A DNA stretch of 64,000 bases from positions 56,154-120,153 of the forward strand of contig NZ_VZAD01000076.1 in NCBI RefSeq assembly GCF_009495355.1, read 5' to 3'. The position numbers and the translations under genes were made by a program. Source of the DNA: Segatella copri. GTDB lineage: Bacteria > Bacteroidota > Bacteroidia > Bacteroidales > Bacteroidaceae. Shown here piece after piece: positions 55,012 to 63,496 of the stretch. Positions within the stretch are counted from its first letter, which is position 1. Every line of letters begins with the position of its first letter. The notes below the pieces were generated by a model, which was given only the letters and a program-made list of their open reading frames with translations, was not told the origin of the DNA and did no database searches.

Positions 55012-56253
55012 ATGAAACGAATGAATATGATGATAATAGGACTCTGTGGTTTGGCTTTGCTGCCACAGACAGTCCTTTCGCAGACCCGAAAGGTGAGTCT
55101 GCAGGAATGTATTAATATGGCTCTGGAGAAGAATCCGCAGATGCAGGTTTCCAATAAATCAGTAGAACGTGCCAAGGCTCTGCAGGGGACGGCATGGGAG
55201 ATAGACAAGACCGAACTCTCGCTGTCGCAAGATCCCACATCGGGCGGCAGTCCTGACAATGCTCTTTCCCTGTCGCAGAGTATCGAGTTTCCTACTTATT
55301 ATATAGCACGCCACAAACAGTTGAAGGCCGAGACGCAAGCAGAGAGAAGTAAGGCTGCTGTGGTTCGCCTGTCGCTCGAGAATGATGTGAAGGCAGCTTA
55401 TTATCAGGCTGTCTATCAGGCAGAAAAACTTCGCGTGTTGGAGAGTCAGGACAGTTTGCTGGCACAGTATCGCACGTTGGCAGAGAAGCGATACAAGGCA
55501 GGAGAGACCCGACAGTTGGAACTGCTTTCGGCAGAACGCCTGCAGCGCGAGAACAAGATGGAAGTGTTGGCGGCTCACAACGAGTTGGAGACAGTCCAGC
55601 TCTTGCTCTCACGTCTTGTGGGAAGCGTCGAGACGGTGGAGCCAAAGGAAGATTCGTTGCTTCCGCTCGACTGGAAGCAGGCCTCCTATAACTATAGTCA
55701 GACCCCCGACGGACAATATTCAGCCGACCGTCTGAAAGTTTCCGAACAGGCTGTACGTGTGGCAAAGAATGGTTTTGCCCCATCGCTCAGTCTTTCATTG
55801 CGCAACCAGCTCGTCATCAGTTCCTGGAATCCCTATGACCAGGACAGAAGCCGCTTTGACGGAGGCAACTTCATGGGCTTTGAGGTGGGAGTGGGCATCC
55901 CGCTCTTCTATGGTGCCACCCGTGCCAAGGTGAAGGCAGCCAGGAAGGAGCGCGAGATGATAGCCTTGGAGATAAAAGAACAGGAACAACTTCGCCAGCA
56001 GGAATATCTCTCAGCTTTGAGCCGAATGAATGCAGCCTATGTGAGATACACCTATTATAATGAGGAAGGCAGAGAGAGGTCGGACAAGATGGCAGAGCAG
56101 GGACTCTTGGAATACAGCCAGGGTGAGATTTCCTATCTGGAATACATGAATGTCCTGCAGGAAAGCATCGACCTGCGGCTCAAGCGTGCCTCAGCCCTCA
56201 ACGATTACAACCAGTGTGTCCTGGTCATGGAGAAACTCTGTGGCAGACAGTGA
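55012..56253 (+). CDS. TolC-family outer-membrane efflux channel (CusC/CzcC-like)
   Basis: 413 residues with a signal peptide ending LLPQTVLSQ. Two long helical repeats (about residues 30-205 and 215-413; VSLQECINMALEKNPQMQVS and RDRSRF-type DQDRSRFDGGNFMGFEVGVGIPLF) form the outer-membrane barrel and periplasmic tunnel. Third structural gene of the efflux operon, 48 nt after the pump. No lipobox. Confidence 0.92.
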   Translation: MKRMNMMIIGLCGLALLPQTVLSQTRKVSLQECINMALEKNPQMQVSNKSVERAKALQGTAWEIDKTELSLSQDPTSGGSPDNALSLSQSIEFPTYYIARHKQLKAETQAERSKAAVVRLSLENDVKAAYYQAVYQAEKLRVLESQDSLLAQYRTLAEKRYKAGETRQLELLSAERLQRENKMEVLAAHNELETVQLLLSRLVGSVETVEPKEDSLLPLDWKQASYNYSQTPDGQYSADRLKVSEQAVRVAKNGFAPSLSLSLRNQLVISSWNPYDQDRSRFDGGNFMGFEVGVGIPLFYGATRAKVKAARKEREMIALEIKEQEQLRQQEYLSALSRMNAAYVRYTYYNEEGRERSDKMAEQGLLEYSQGEISYLEYMNVLQESIDLRLKRASALNDYNQCVLVMEKLCGRQ

Positions 56254-56367
56254 CACGCTTTGTGCCAAAATAGTGCAGCAAAACGTACTTCGTGGGGTTG
56301 TTTATCGTTCAATCGTGTGACGCTTATCGTGTAATATGATGAAAAATCCATTGAAATGCGATAAAAA

Positions 56368-56399
56368 TTTGGTTGTTACGAAATCTTTTATTACTTTTG
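56368..56399 (+). promoter_or_regulatory. Promoter of galE
   Basis: TTTG (56368-56371), 20 bp, TACTTTTG (56392-56399); the ATG is at 56442. Confidence 0.75.
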
Positions 56400-56441
56400 C
56401 CCTCAGAAATGTTTTGAAAAAATCAGCAAAAAACAATAGCG

Positions 56442-57479
56442 ATGAAACAAACAATTTTGGTGACTGGTGGTACAGGCTTTATCGGAAGCCACACCACAGT
56501 GGAGTTGCAGCAGGCAGGCTACAACGTAGTGATAGTAGACAATCTGTCCAATTCTAAGATAGAAGTACTGGACGGTATTGAGAAGATAACAGGTGTGCGT
56601 CCTGCTTTCGAGCAGGTAGACTTGCGCGACAAGGCTGCCACAGAGGCTGTGTTCCAGAAATATCCCGATATACAAGGCATCATCCACTTTGCTGCCAGCA
56701 AGGCAGTAGGAGAGAGTGTGCAGAAACCATTGCTCTATTATCGCAACAATGTGGTTTCGCTCGTCAATCTGCTTGAGCTTATGCCTCAGTATCATGTCAA
56801 GGGCATCATCTTCTCGTCTTCCTGCACGGTATATGGACAACCCAAGCCAGAGAACCTGCCTGTCACCGAGGATGCTCCTCACCAGAAGGCTACTTCTCCT
56901 TATGGCAACACCAAGGAAATCAACGAGCAGATTATTGCCGACTATATCCACAGTGGAGCCAATGTGAAGAGTATCGTGCTGAGATATTTCAACCCTATAG
57001 GTGCACACCCCAGTGCAGAGATTGGCGAACTTCCTAACGGAGTGCCCAACAATCTCATTCCTTACGTCACACAGACAGCCATGGGCATCCGCAAGGAGTT
57101 GACCATCTTCGGTAATGACTATGATACTCCCGATGGTACATGTATACGCGACTATATTTATGTAGTCGACCTTGCCAAGGCTCATGTGGCAGCCATGGCC
57201 CGTGTGCTCGATCAGGAGACTGAACCAATAGAGTATTTCAACATCGGCACAGGCAAGGGTAACTCTACACTCGAAATCGTAGAGACCTTTGAGCGTGCCA
57301 CAGGTGTGAAGCTCAACTGGAAGTATGGTCCTCGCCGTGAGGGCGATATCGAGAAGATATGGGGCGACTGTACCAAGGCCAATAAGGTGTTGGGATGGAA
57401 GGCTGAGGCCAATCTCGATGAGGTGCTTGCCTCTGCGTGGAAATGGCAGCAAAAACTGAGAGCTGACGGCATCATGTAA
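56442..57479 (+). CDS. galE: UDP-glucose 4-epimerase
   Basis: 345 residues, short-chain dehydrogenase fold. It interconverts UDP-glucose and UDP-galactose. NAD-binding TGGTGFIGSHTTVELQQAGY, VVIVDNLSNS, the catalytic Ser and Tyr in FSSSCTVYGQPK and SPYGNTKE (YxxxK), RYFNPIGAHPS, and DGTCIRDYIYVVDLAKAHV are diagnostic. It is expressed alone from its own promoter, apart from galK/galM at 29-33 kb, and serves both galactose use and glycan precursor supply. Confidence 0.97.
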   Translation: MKQTILVTGGTGFIGSHTTVELQQAGYNVVIVDNLSNSKIEVLDGIEKITGVRPAFEQVDLRDKAATEAVFQKYPDIQGIIHFAASKAVGESVQKPLLYYRNNVVSLVNLLELMPQYHVKGIIFSSSCTVYGQPKPENLPVTEDAPHQKATSPYGNTKEINEQIIADYIHSGANVKSIVLRYFNPIGAHPSAEIGELPNGVPNNLIPYVTQTAMGIRKELTIFGNDYDTPDGTCIRDYIYVVDLAKAHVAAMARVLDQETEPIEYFNIGTGKGNSTLEIVETFERATGVKLNWKYGPRREGDIEKIWGDCTKANKVLGWKAEANLDEVLASAWKWQQKLRADGIM

Positions 57480-57501
57480 TGCATAAGCGTTAAATATTCT
57501 G

Positions 57502-57550
57502 AAAAGTGAGAACTTTGGTCGGTGATAAAGGCCATAGTTCTCACTTTTTT
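57502..57550 (+). terminator. Terminator of galE
   Basis: AAAAGTGAGAACT (57502-57514) / AGTTCTCACTTTT (57536-57548), 13 bp, followed by more T. Confidence 0.88.
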
Positions 57551-57552
57551 AT

Positions 57553-57560
57553 TAATTTTG
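57553..57560 (+). promoter_or_regulatory. -7 element of the envelope gene group
   Basis: TAATTTTG 31 nt before the ATG at 57592, directly after the galE terminator. Confidence 0.6.
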
Positions 57561-57591
57561 CAAAAAGGAATATTTAAACACGTATACGTAT

Positions 57592-57906
57592 ATGAGAAGA
57601 ATCTTACTTACTTTTTTGTTTGCACTAAGCTTGATGGCTGTCTTGCCACAGCGTATGAGCGCAGCTGCAAATATTGAAATTATAGATAATGACTTCCAGC
57701 AGATTACCGTAACGGTAACCAGCGCAGGGGCGTTGCATGTCACAGGAGCCAACGGTTATGTGCTGCAGGTTTATAATGTGCTTGGCGTAAGGGTTGCTTC
57801 TATCAAGGTGGAAGGCAACGACAAGCGTATAGACTTGCCGCTGAAGTCGGGCTGTTACATTGTCAAGGTAGGCAATGTGGTACGCAAGATTTCTATCAAC
57901 CGATAG
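57592..57906 (+). CDS. Mini-protein: signal peptide plus T9SS-like C-terminal domain only
   Basis: 104 residues. A signal peptide (about residues 1-25, ending MSAAA) is followed by a stretch that looks like the type A sorting domain of type IX secretion: ITVTVTSAGALHVTGANGY, LQVYNVLGVRVASIKVEGND, IDLPLKSGCYIVKVGNVVRK and ISINR. There is no cargo domain before it. Its last 32 nt overlap the start of the L,D-transpeptidase gene in another frame, so translation is probably coupled. It may be secreted or sit on the surface; function unknown. Confidence 0.72.
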   Translation: MRRILLTFLFALSLMAVLPQRMSAAANIEIIDNDFQQITVTVTSAGALHVTGANGYVLQVYNVLGVRVASIKVEGNDKRIDLPLKSGCYIVKVGNVVRKISINR

Positions 57907-59434
57907 GTCTTTCTTCCTGGCATTGCTGTGGGCTATTGCCGTTTTTGCCCTTACTGGATGCCAGGAACATGAGCCTAATTCCAACAGGTGGGTGACTGTT
58001 GAGTCGTTCAGAGAGTTCTCTGAACCAGGACAGACCATCAATTCGCACCGTATACGTAATTTTATCGACAGCCTGATGAGGGCAGACAAGGATGCTACGA
58101 CGGCAGATCATCGTACCCGCAGCTATTATATGAATGAAGGAAAGTTCTTGTGGATTGACCGCAAGGGCGTGGATGGTCGTGCCGATACCTTGCTCCACTG
58201 GCTTAGGGGAGTAGGCGATATGGGATTCTCTACTCGCCGTTTCTGTGTGGGGAGTCTGGAACAAGACCTTCGTTCTGTCCGCACGCTTCAGCTCGACAGT
58301 ACGCAGCAGGGTAATGTCAATGCCGTATTGGCACGACTGGAATATCGGCTCACCAAGGCTTACTTCCGTTATGTGGCTGGTCAGCGTTTCGGTTTTACCA
58401 ATCCCTCTTATCTCTTGAATCGGCTTGACACGATAGAGCCAAGTCGTTACGACTCTGTGAAACGTCCGGTTCGCTATCGTGGTCTCTTCGATATTCCTGT
58501 GGATCGTGTAGGTCGCGACTTCTTTCTCATGGCAGTACGCAAGGTGGAAGTCGACTCTTTGGGCGTTTTCCTCTCTGAGGTGCAGCCTCGCAGTGAGTTC
58601 TATCGAGCCCTGCAGAAACGGCTGACGGAGGTGCGGGGTGACAAGAACCTGCGTGCCAAGATACTCTGCAACATGGAACGTTGCCGGTGGAGGGAGAAAG
58701 ATCCCATGCAGAACCATAGCAAGTATGTAGTGGTCAATATTCCTTCGATGCACCTCATGGCCATCGATCATCACGACACACTCTCCATGCGCATTGGTTT
58801 TGGCAGTCTGAAGACTAAGACTCCGCTGCTTACCAGCCGTATCAAGTATATGGAGGTGAACCCGCAATGGGTGATTCCACGGAGCATCATTGACAAGGAT
58901 GTGGCGCATCATGCGGGCGACTGGCATTATTTCCACAGCCGCAACTACTATGTGGTGGACCGCAAGACGGGTAAGCCTGTTGACTTCTCACAGGTCAGCT
59001 TCTCTATGTTGCGCAATCATAACTACAGCGTAGTACAGCGAGGAGGCAAGGGCAACAGCTTGGGCCGGCTCATTTTCCGGTTTGACAATAATTTCTCAGT
59101 CTTCCTTCACGATACCTCAAGTAAGGGAGTCTTCAGCCGTGAAGACCGCAGCGTGTCGCATGGTTGTGTGAGGGTAGAGAAACCCTACGAGCTTGGTGTC
59201 TTCCTGATGCACGAGAAGAACCAGCAACTCATGGACAAGTTGAAGTACTCGATGACAGCCGACAGTCTTGCCAACAGACGGATGATAGTGAGGAACATCA
59301 AGGTGGACCCTCAGGTGCCACTTTATATCACCTACCTCACCCTTTATCCGATGGCAGGTGGGCGCATGGCAGAGTATGCCGATATCTATGGCTTTGACAA
59401 GGTGATATACTCAGCATTGCAGCCTTATCTATAA
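57875..59434 (+). CDS. L,D-transpeptidase lipoprotein (YcbB-like)
   Basis: 519 residues. The lipobox ALTGC (Cys29) gives a lipid-anchored protein. An alpha-helical N-terminal scaffold (about residues 50-285) precedes the YkuD catalytic domain (about 285-480), with H412 in FLHDTSSKGVF and the catalytic S-H429-G-C431-V-R433 motif. It forms 3-3 peptidoglycan cross-links or attaches proteins to peptidoglycan. The size and large N-terminal domain are like YcbB/LdtD. It overlaps the mini sorting-domain gene by 32 nt and is followed after 19 nt by an ECF sigma gene, pointing to one operon. Confidence 0.92.
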   Translation: MWYARFLSTDRSFFLALLWAIAVFALTGCQEHEPNSNRWVTVESFREFSEPGQTINSHRIRNFIDSLMRADKDATTADHRTRSYYMNEGKFLWIDRKGVDGRADTLLHWLRGVGDMGFSTRRFCVGSLEQDLRSVRTLQLDSTQQGNVNAVLARLEYRLTKAYFRYVAGQRFGFTNPSYLLNRLDTIEPSRYDSVKRPVRYRGLFDIPVDRVGRDFFLMAVRKVEVDSLGVFLSEVQPRSEFYRALQKRLTEVRGDKNLRAKILCNMERCRWREKDPMQNHSKYVVVNIPSMHLMAIDHHDTLSMRIGFGSLKTKTPLLTSRIKYMEVNPQWVIPRSIIDKDVAHHAGDWHYFHSRNYYVVDRKTGKPVDFSQVSFSMLRNHNYSVVQRGGKGNSLGRLIFRFDNNFSVFLHDTSSKGVFSREDRSVSHGCVRVEKPYELGVFLMHEKNQQLMDKLKYSMTADSLANRRMIVRNIKVDPQVPLYITYLTLYPMAGGRMAEYADIYGFDKVIYSALQPYL

Positions 59435-59453
59435 TAAAAAACAAACAAACAGA

Positions 59454-59999
59454 ATGATGATAAGTGACAAGGAAATGACCGACATGATAGCCGATGCCCG
59501 CACCCGGCGTGAGGGTTTTGAGGCTCTTGTGCGCCAGTATAGCGAACCGCTGTACTGGAAGATACGTCATATTGTCATCACTCATGAAGATGCCGATGAT
59601 GTGTTGCAGAATGCTTTCCTGAAAATATGGAAGAGTCTTGATTCCTTTCAGGGCAAGTCTTCTCTTTCCACCTGGCTTTATCGCATCGCCATCAACGAGG
59701 CCTTGGATTTTCTGCGCCATCAGCGCCAGTCAGCCATGTCGAGTGTCGACGACAATAAGAAAGTTGCCAATCAACTGATGGCAGACGACTATTTTGATGG
59801 CGACCGAATGCATGCTTGGTTGCAGGAGGCTGTGGCTCAGTTGCCAGAAGTGCAGCGCACGGTGTTTGTCATGAAATACTTCGACGAGATGAAGTATACC
59901 GAGATTAGTGAGGTCTTAGGAACGAGCGAAGGTGCCCTCAAGGCTTCTTACCACCTGGCAGTGAAAAAAATAACAGAATATTTGAAGCGGTTTAATTAA
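59454..59999 (+). CDS. ECF RNA polymerase sigma factor
   Basis: 181 residues. Region 2 (about residues 20-90: FEALVRQYSEPLYWKIRH, HEDADDVLQNAFLKIWKSL, STWLYRIAINEALDFLR) and region 4 (about 120-178: LPEVQRTVFVMKYFDEMKY, TEISEVLGTSEGALKASYHL) are complete. It directs RNA polymerase to a specific regulon. It follows the L,D-transpeptidase by 19 nt; the next gene encodes a small membrane protein placed where an anti-sigma factor would be. Confidence 0.95.
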   Translation: MMISDKEMTDMIADARTRREGFEALVRQYSEPLYWKIRHIVITHEDADDVLQNAFLKIWKSLDSFQGKSSLSTWLYRIAINEALDFLRHQRQSAMSSVDDNKKVANQLMADDYFDGDRMHAWLQEAVAQLPEVQRTVFVMKYFDEMKYTEISEVLGTSEGALKASYHLAVKKITEYLKRFN

Positions 60000-60021
60000 A
60001 CCAAATGTTTTTTGATTCGTC

Positions 60022-60035
60022 TATATATAATAAGG
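60022..60035 (+). repeat. TATATATAATAAGG motif, copy 5
   Basis: Exact 14-mer, with AAGGAG forming a plausible ribosome-binding site before the ATG at 60045. Confidence 0.55.
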
Positions 60036-60044
60036 AGAAAAAAT

Positions 60045-60464
60045 ATGATAAAAGAAGAACAGATATTGAAATCCAGGTATGGCACCCAGAGTTCATTCCG
60101 TGTGCCTGAAGGCTATTTTGACGAGCTTGCATCGCGTGTCATGGCATCGGTTCCAGAATCGCAGCCTGCTCTCGATATGCAGTCTGAGTCTGCCTCGCAG
60201 GGTGCCCGTATTGTTCCGATGTGGCGTCGTGCTGTAGTGCGCAAGGTGGCAGTTATAGCCGGTGTGGTTCTTTTGTTGGGAGGAGCTTCCATAGGTATCG
60301 GTACTTCTCTTTCTTCACGACAGGCAGGCAAGTCTGTGGCAAGTGGTGGATGGGCTTCGGTCATGCATTCGGAGGATAGCTCCTTTGATGAGGCTGCCGA
60401 CTATGCGATGCTTGACAATCAGGACATCTATGCCTCTCTGCTGTCAGAATCGTCAGGTTTTTAA
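60045..60464 (+). CDS. Small single-pass membrane protein, possible anti-sigma factor
   Basis: 139 residues from ATG 60045 (preceded by AAGGAG). The cytoplasmic N-terminus has SFRVPEGYFDELASRVMASV, a pattern seen in proteins encoded next to Bacteroidota sigma factors. One membrane segment lies at about residues 67-87 (KVAVIAGVVLLLGGASIGIG), then an acidic C-terminus (SFDEAADYAMLDNQDIY) that would face the periplasm. There is no zinc-type HxxxCxxC anti-sigma motif. Position and topology suggest control of the ECF sigma factor 45 nt upstream; this is inference. Confidence 0.72.
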   Translation: MIKEEQILKSRYGTQSSFRVPEGYFDELASRVMASVPESQPALDMQSESASQGARIVPMWRRAVVRKVAVIAGVVLLLGGASIGIGTSLSSRQAGKSVASGGWASVMHSEDSSFDEAADYAMLDNQDIYASLLSESSGF

Positions 60465-60947
60465 ATGATCAGTTTTAATGGTAAGAGTAAAATGAAATCT
60501 AAGATGATAATCGCCTTTTTGAAGCGAACCGTTCTTGTGACTATGCTGTTGGTCTTCGGACTTTCCACAGTTACTGCGCAGCATAAGAAACGTCCTCATT
60601 TCGACCCGAAACGTTTCGAGGCGGAGTTGGAGCAGTTTATCACTACCAATGCTTGTCTTACGCCAGGAGAGTCGGCAAAGTTTTTCCCCGTTTATCGACA
60701 GAAGATGAAGCGTCAGCGTATGATATTCGACGAGATGCGCCGTTTGCATCACATAGATACTCGTGACAATAAGACTTGCGCCAGTGCCATCCGTCGTCAG
60801 GATGAGTTGGATGTGGAGATCAAATTGTTGCAACAGGAGTATCATTCCCGTTTTATGCTCATCCTTCCTGCTGGCAAGGTGATGCGCATCATCAAGGCAG
60901 AGGAAAAATTCTATCGGCAGATGTTCAAGCGTATGCGTCCTAAATGA
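60465..60947 (+). CDS. Secreted helical protein of the sigma-factor operon
   Basis: 160 residues; the ATG directly abuts the stop of the preceding gene. An in-frame ATG at 60492 would give a tidier signal peptide (MKSKMIIAFLKRTVLVTMLL, cleaved after TVTAQ). The mature part is basic and helical (RFEAELEQFITTNACLTPGE, FFPVYRQKMKRQRMIFDEMR), with a coiled-coil look that recalls CpxP/Spy-type periplasmic proteins. It may sense or buffer envelope stress for the sigma factor (inference). A terminator follows. Confidence 0.72.
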   Translation: MISFNGKSKMKSKMIIAFLKRTVLVTMLLVFGLSTVTAQHKKRPHFDPKRFEAELEQFITTNACLTPGESAKFFPVYRQKMKRQRMIFDEMRRLHHIDTRDNKTCASAIRRQDELDVEIKLLQQEYHSRFMLILPAGKVMRIIKAEEKFYRQMFKRMRPK

Positions 60948-60994
60948 GGCTGAGGAAATAAGCTTCTTCATGAAGCGTTTACCTTCATATAAAG

Positions 60995-61040
60995 AAAAGG
61001 CTATGCCGCAGGATTTGTCCTGTAAGGCATAGCCTTTTTT
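60995..61040 (+). terminator. Terminator of the envelope/sigma operon
   Basis: AAAAGGCTATGCC (60995-61007) / GGCATAGCCTTTT (61026-61038) with a nested CAGGA/TCCTG hairpin, then T-run. Confidence 0.88.
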
Positions 61041-61071
61041 CTGTCATTATCAAAGTTTTCTTATTTAAAGT

Positions 61072-61102
61072 TTTGTTGTCTCAGAAATAAATTATAACTT
61101 TG
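61072..61102 (+). promoter_or_regulatory. Promoter of aspS
   Basis: TTTG (61072-61075), 19 bp, TAACTTTG (61095-61102), 36 nt before the ATG at 61139. Confidence 0.75.
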
Positions 61103-61138
61103 CACGTCAGAAAAGAAAATTATATAATTTATATATTT

Positions 61139-62896
61139 ATGTACAGGACAAACACTTGTGGAGAGCTTCGACTCTCTGATGCCGGCAAGGAAGTGACTCT
61201 TGCCGGATGGGTACAGCGCACAAGAAAGATGGGTGGTATGACCTTCGTAGACTTGCGCGACAGATATGGCATCACTCAGTTGGTTTTCAATGAGGCCGAT
61301 GATAAGTCATTATGTGATGCAGCCAACAAGTTGGGACGCGAATACTGCATCCAGGTGAAGGGTGTGGTAAGCGAGCGTCAGAGCAAGAACCCAAAGATGG
61401 ATACTGGCGACATCGAGATTTTGGTAAAGAGTCTGCAGGTGCTCTCTGAGAGTGCCACACCTCCTTTCACTATTGAGGACAATACCGATGGCGGTGATGA
61501 TATTCGTATGAAATATCGTTATCTCGACTTGCGCCGTCCTGCTGTTCGCAAGAATTTGGAGTTGCGTCACCGTATGACAATCCTTATCCGCAACTTCCTC
61601 GACAATTATAACTTCATGGAGGTGGAGACACCTATCCTTATTGGTAGTACACCAGAGGGTGCACGCGACTTTGTTGTGCCTTCACGCATGAATCCAGGTC
61701 AGTTCTATGCTTTACCTCAGAGTCCTCAGACACTGAAGCAGCTCCTGATGGTGGCTGGTTTCGACCGTTATTTCCAGATAGCCAAGTGCTTCCGCGATGA
61801 GGACCTTCGTGCAGACCGTCAGCCAGAGTTTACACAGATAGACTGCGAGATGAGTTTCGTCGATCAGGATGACGTTATCGACCTCTTCGAGGAAATGGCT
61901 CGTCATCTCTTCCGCGAGATTCGAGGTGTAGAGTTGCCTAAGCTTCAGCAGATGACATGGCATGAGGCTATGAAGCGCTTCGGTAGTGATAAACCCGATT
62001 TGCGTTTCGGTATGGAGTTCGTAGAGCTCAAGGATGCATTTGCCGGTAAGGGCAGTTTCTCTGTGTTCGATGAGGCTAAGTATATTGGCGGCATCTGTGT
62101 GCCAGGTTGTGCCGACTATAGTCGCAAGCAACTCAACGAACTGACCGATTTCGTAAAGCGTCCACAGGTAGGAGCCAAGGGCCTGGTTTACATCAAGTAT
62201 AATGCCGACGGCACCGTGAAGAGCAGCATCGACAAGTTCTATTCTTCTGAGGAGTTGGCAGAGATCAAGACCGTGATGGGAGCCAAAGATGGCGACTTGG
62301 TATTGATTCTCAGTGGTGACAATGCCAACAAGACCCGTATCCAGCTCTGTTCTCTTCGTCTTGAGATGGGCGATCGTCTTGGTCTTCGCGATAAGAATGT
62401 ATTCAAGTGCCTCTGGATTATTGACTTCCCTCTCTTTGAGTGGAGCGACGAGGAGCAGCGTCTTATGGCTACCCACCATCCATTCACTATGCCTAATCCT
62501 GATGACATCCCATTGCTGGATGAGCATCCGGAGCAGGTACGTGCCAAGGCTTACGACTTCGTATGTAATGGTATCGAGGTTGGCGGCGGCTCACTCCGTA
62601 TCCACGATACCAAGTTGCAGGAGAAGATGTTTGAGGTTCTCGGCTTCACTCCCGAACGTGCAGAGGCTCAGTTTGGCTTCTTGATGAATGCCTTTAAGTA
62701 TGGTGCGCCACCTCACGCAGGTCTGGCATTTGGTCTCGACCGCTTCGTCAGCATCATGGCCGGTCTCGACAGTATTCGCGACTGTATTGCTTTCCCAAAG
62801 AACAATTCAGGTCGTGACGTGATGCTCGATGCGCCTTCAGCCATTGATCAGAAGCAGCTTGATGAGCTGCAGATTAGTGTTGATGTTAAAGAGTAA
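61139..62896 (+). CDS. aspS: Aspartyl-tRNA synthetase
   Basis: 585 residues from ATG 61139 ([19 protein letters not shown]); codons further upstream lie in the promoter. Class IIb enzyme: N-terminal OB-fold anticodon domain ([20 protein letters not shown]), motif 1 ([20 protein letters not shown]), motif 2 ([20 protein letters not shown]), the bacterial GAD insertion (about residues 290-410) and motif 3 ([17 protein letters not shown]). It charges tRNA-Asp. Whether it is discriminating or also charges tRNA-Asn cannot be told. Confidence 0.97.
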   Translation: MYRTNTCGELRLSDAGKEVTLAGWVQRTRKMGGMTFVDLRDRYGITQLVFNEADDKSLCDAANKLGREYCIQVKGVVSERQSKNPKMDTGDIEILVKSLQVLSESATPPFTIEDNTDGGDDIRMKYRYLDLRRPAVRKNLELRHRMTILIRNFLDNYNFMEVETPILIGSTPEGARDFVVPSRMNPGQFYALPQSPQTLKQLLMVAGFDRYFQIAKCFRDEDLRADRQPEFTQIDCEMSFVDQDDVIDLFEEMARHLFREIRGVELPKLQQMTWHEAMKRFGSDKPDLRFGMEFVELKDAFAGKGSFSVFDEAKYIGGICVPGCADYSRKQLNELTDFVKRPQVGAKGLVYIKYNADGTVKSSIDKFYSSEELAEIKTVMGAKDGDLVLILSGDNANKTRIQLCSLRLEMGDRLGLRDKNVFKCLWIIDFPLFEWSDEEQRLMATHHPFTMPNPDDIPLLDEHPEQVRAKAYDFVCNGIEVGGGSLRIHDTKLQEKMFEVLGFTPERAEAQFGFLMNAFKYGAPPHAGLAFGLDRFVSIMAGLDSIRDCIAFPKNNSGRDVMLDAPSAIDQKQLDELQISVDVKE

Positions 62897-62922
62897 TAAT
62901 TCTTATAAAAATTCTGCTATAG

Positions 62923-62965
62923 ATACCGCATTTGCTTGATATATATCAAAAAATGCGGTATTTTC
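62923..62965 (+). terminator. Terminator of aspS
   Basis: ATACCGCATTT (62923-62933) / AAATGCGGTAT (62951-62961), with an inner TTGATATATATCAA palindrome, then TTTTC. Confidence 0.8.
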
Positions 62966-63019
62966 TTTTAAACAATGCAGATTTAGCTTGAAAATCGTGA
63001 TATAATCGAATAAAAGTAT

Positions 63020-63027
63020 TAAATTTG
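63020..63027 (+). promoter_or_regulatory. -7 element of the H1-like winged-helix gene
   Basis: TAAATTTG 61 nt before the ATG at 63089; no clear -33 element. Confidence 0.5.
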
Positions 63028-63088
63028 CAAAAAAATATAATACAAAACTCCCGATTAGAGCGAGTTTAATTAAATTTTTACTAAGAAC

Positions 63089-63394
63089 ATGGCAGAAAAG
63101 AAAACAACAAAGACAGCTGTTAAGAAGACAACTACCACTACAGCTGCAAAGAAGGCTCCAGCAACCAAGAAGGCTACTGCAGCAAAGAAAGAGGTTCTTT
63201 ACTTGAACGAGGAGAACGCAGGTTTCAAGGCTGGTGATGTTTATCAGGCATTGGCAGCAGCAGGTAAGGCTCTCTCGCTTGCAGAGATTGCTAAGGCTGC
63301 TAAGATTACCGCAGAGGATGCAATCCTGGGTATAGGATGGCTCCTGAAAGAGGGTAAGATTAAGAATGAGGACAACAAGTTGGTTCTCGCTTAA
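63089..63394 (+). CDS. Winged-helix protein with histone H1-like Lys/Ala/Thr tail
   Basis: 101 residues. Residues 1-35 are a low-complexity basic tail of Lys, Ala and Thr (TKTAVKKTTTTTAAKKAPAT), like the tails of histone H1 and of bacterial H1-like proteins. Residues about 42-101 form a compact winged-helix domain of the DUF2582 type (NAGFKAGDVYQALAAAGKAL, SLAEIAKAAKITAEDAILGI, GWLLKEGKIKNED). It probably binds DNA as a nucleoid or regulatory protein. Separate promoter and strong terminator; another small HTH-like gene follows. Confidence 0.85.
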   Translation: MAEKKTTKTAVKKTTTTTAAKKAPATKKATAAKKEVLYLNEENAGFKAGDVYQALAAAGKALSLAEIAKAAKITAEDAILGIGWLLKEGKIKNEDNKLVLA

Positions 63395-63413
63395 ATAGAA
63401 CACTACAGGAAGG

Positions 63414-63454
63414 ACCGCACCTCTATCAAAAATAGTTGGGTGCGGTTTTTTTTT
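63414..63454 (+). terminator. Terminator of the H1-like gene
   Basis: ACCGCACC (63414-63421) / GGTGCGGT (63439-63446), extended inside by CTAT/ATAG, then nine T. Confidence 0.85.
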
Positions 63455-63496
63455 GCCTTTGGTGATAATGGTTATTTCAAATATAATTCTGTTTTC

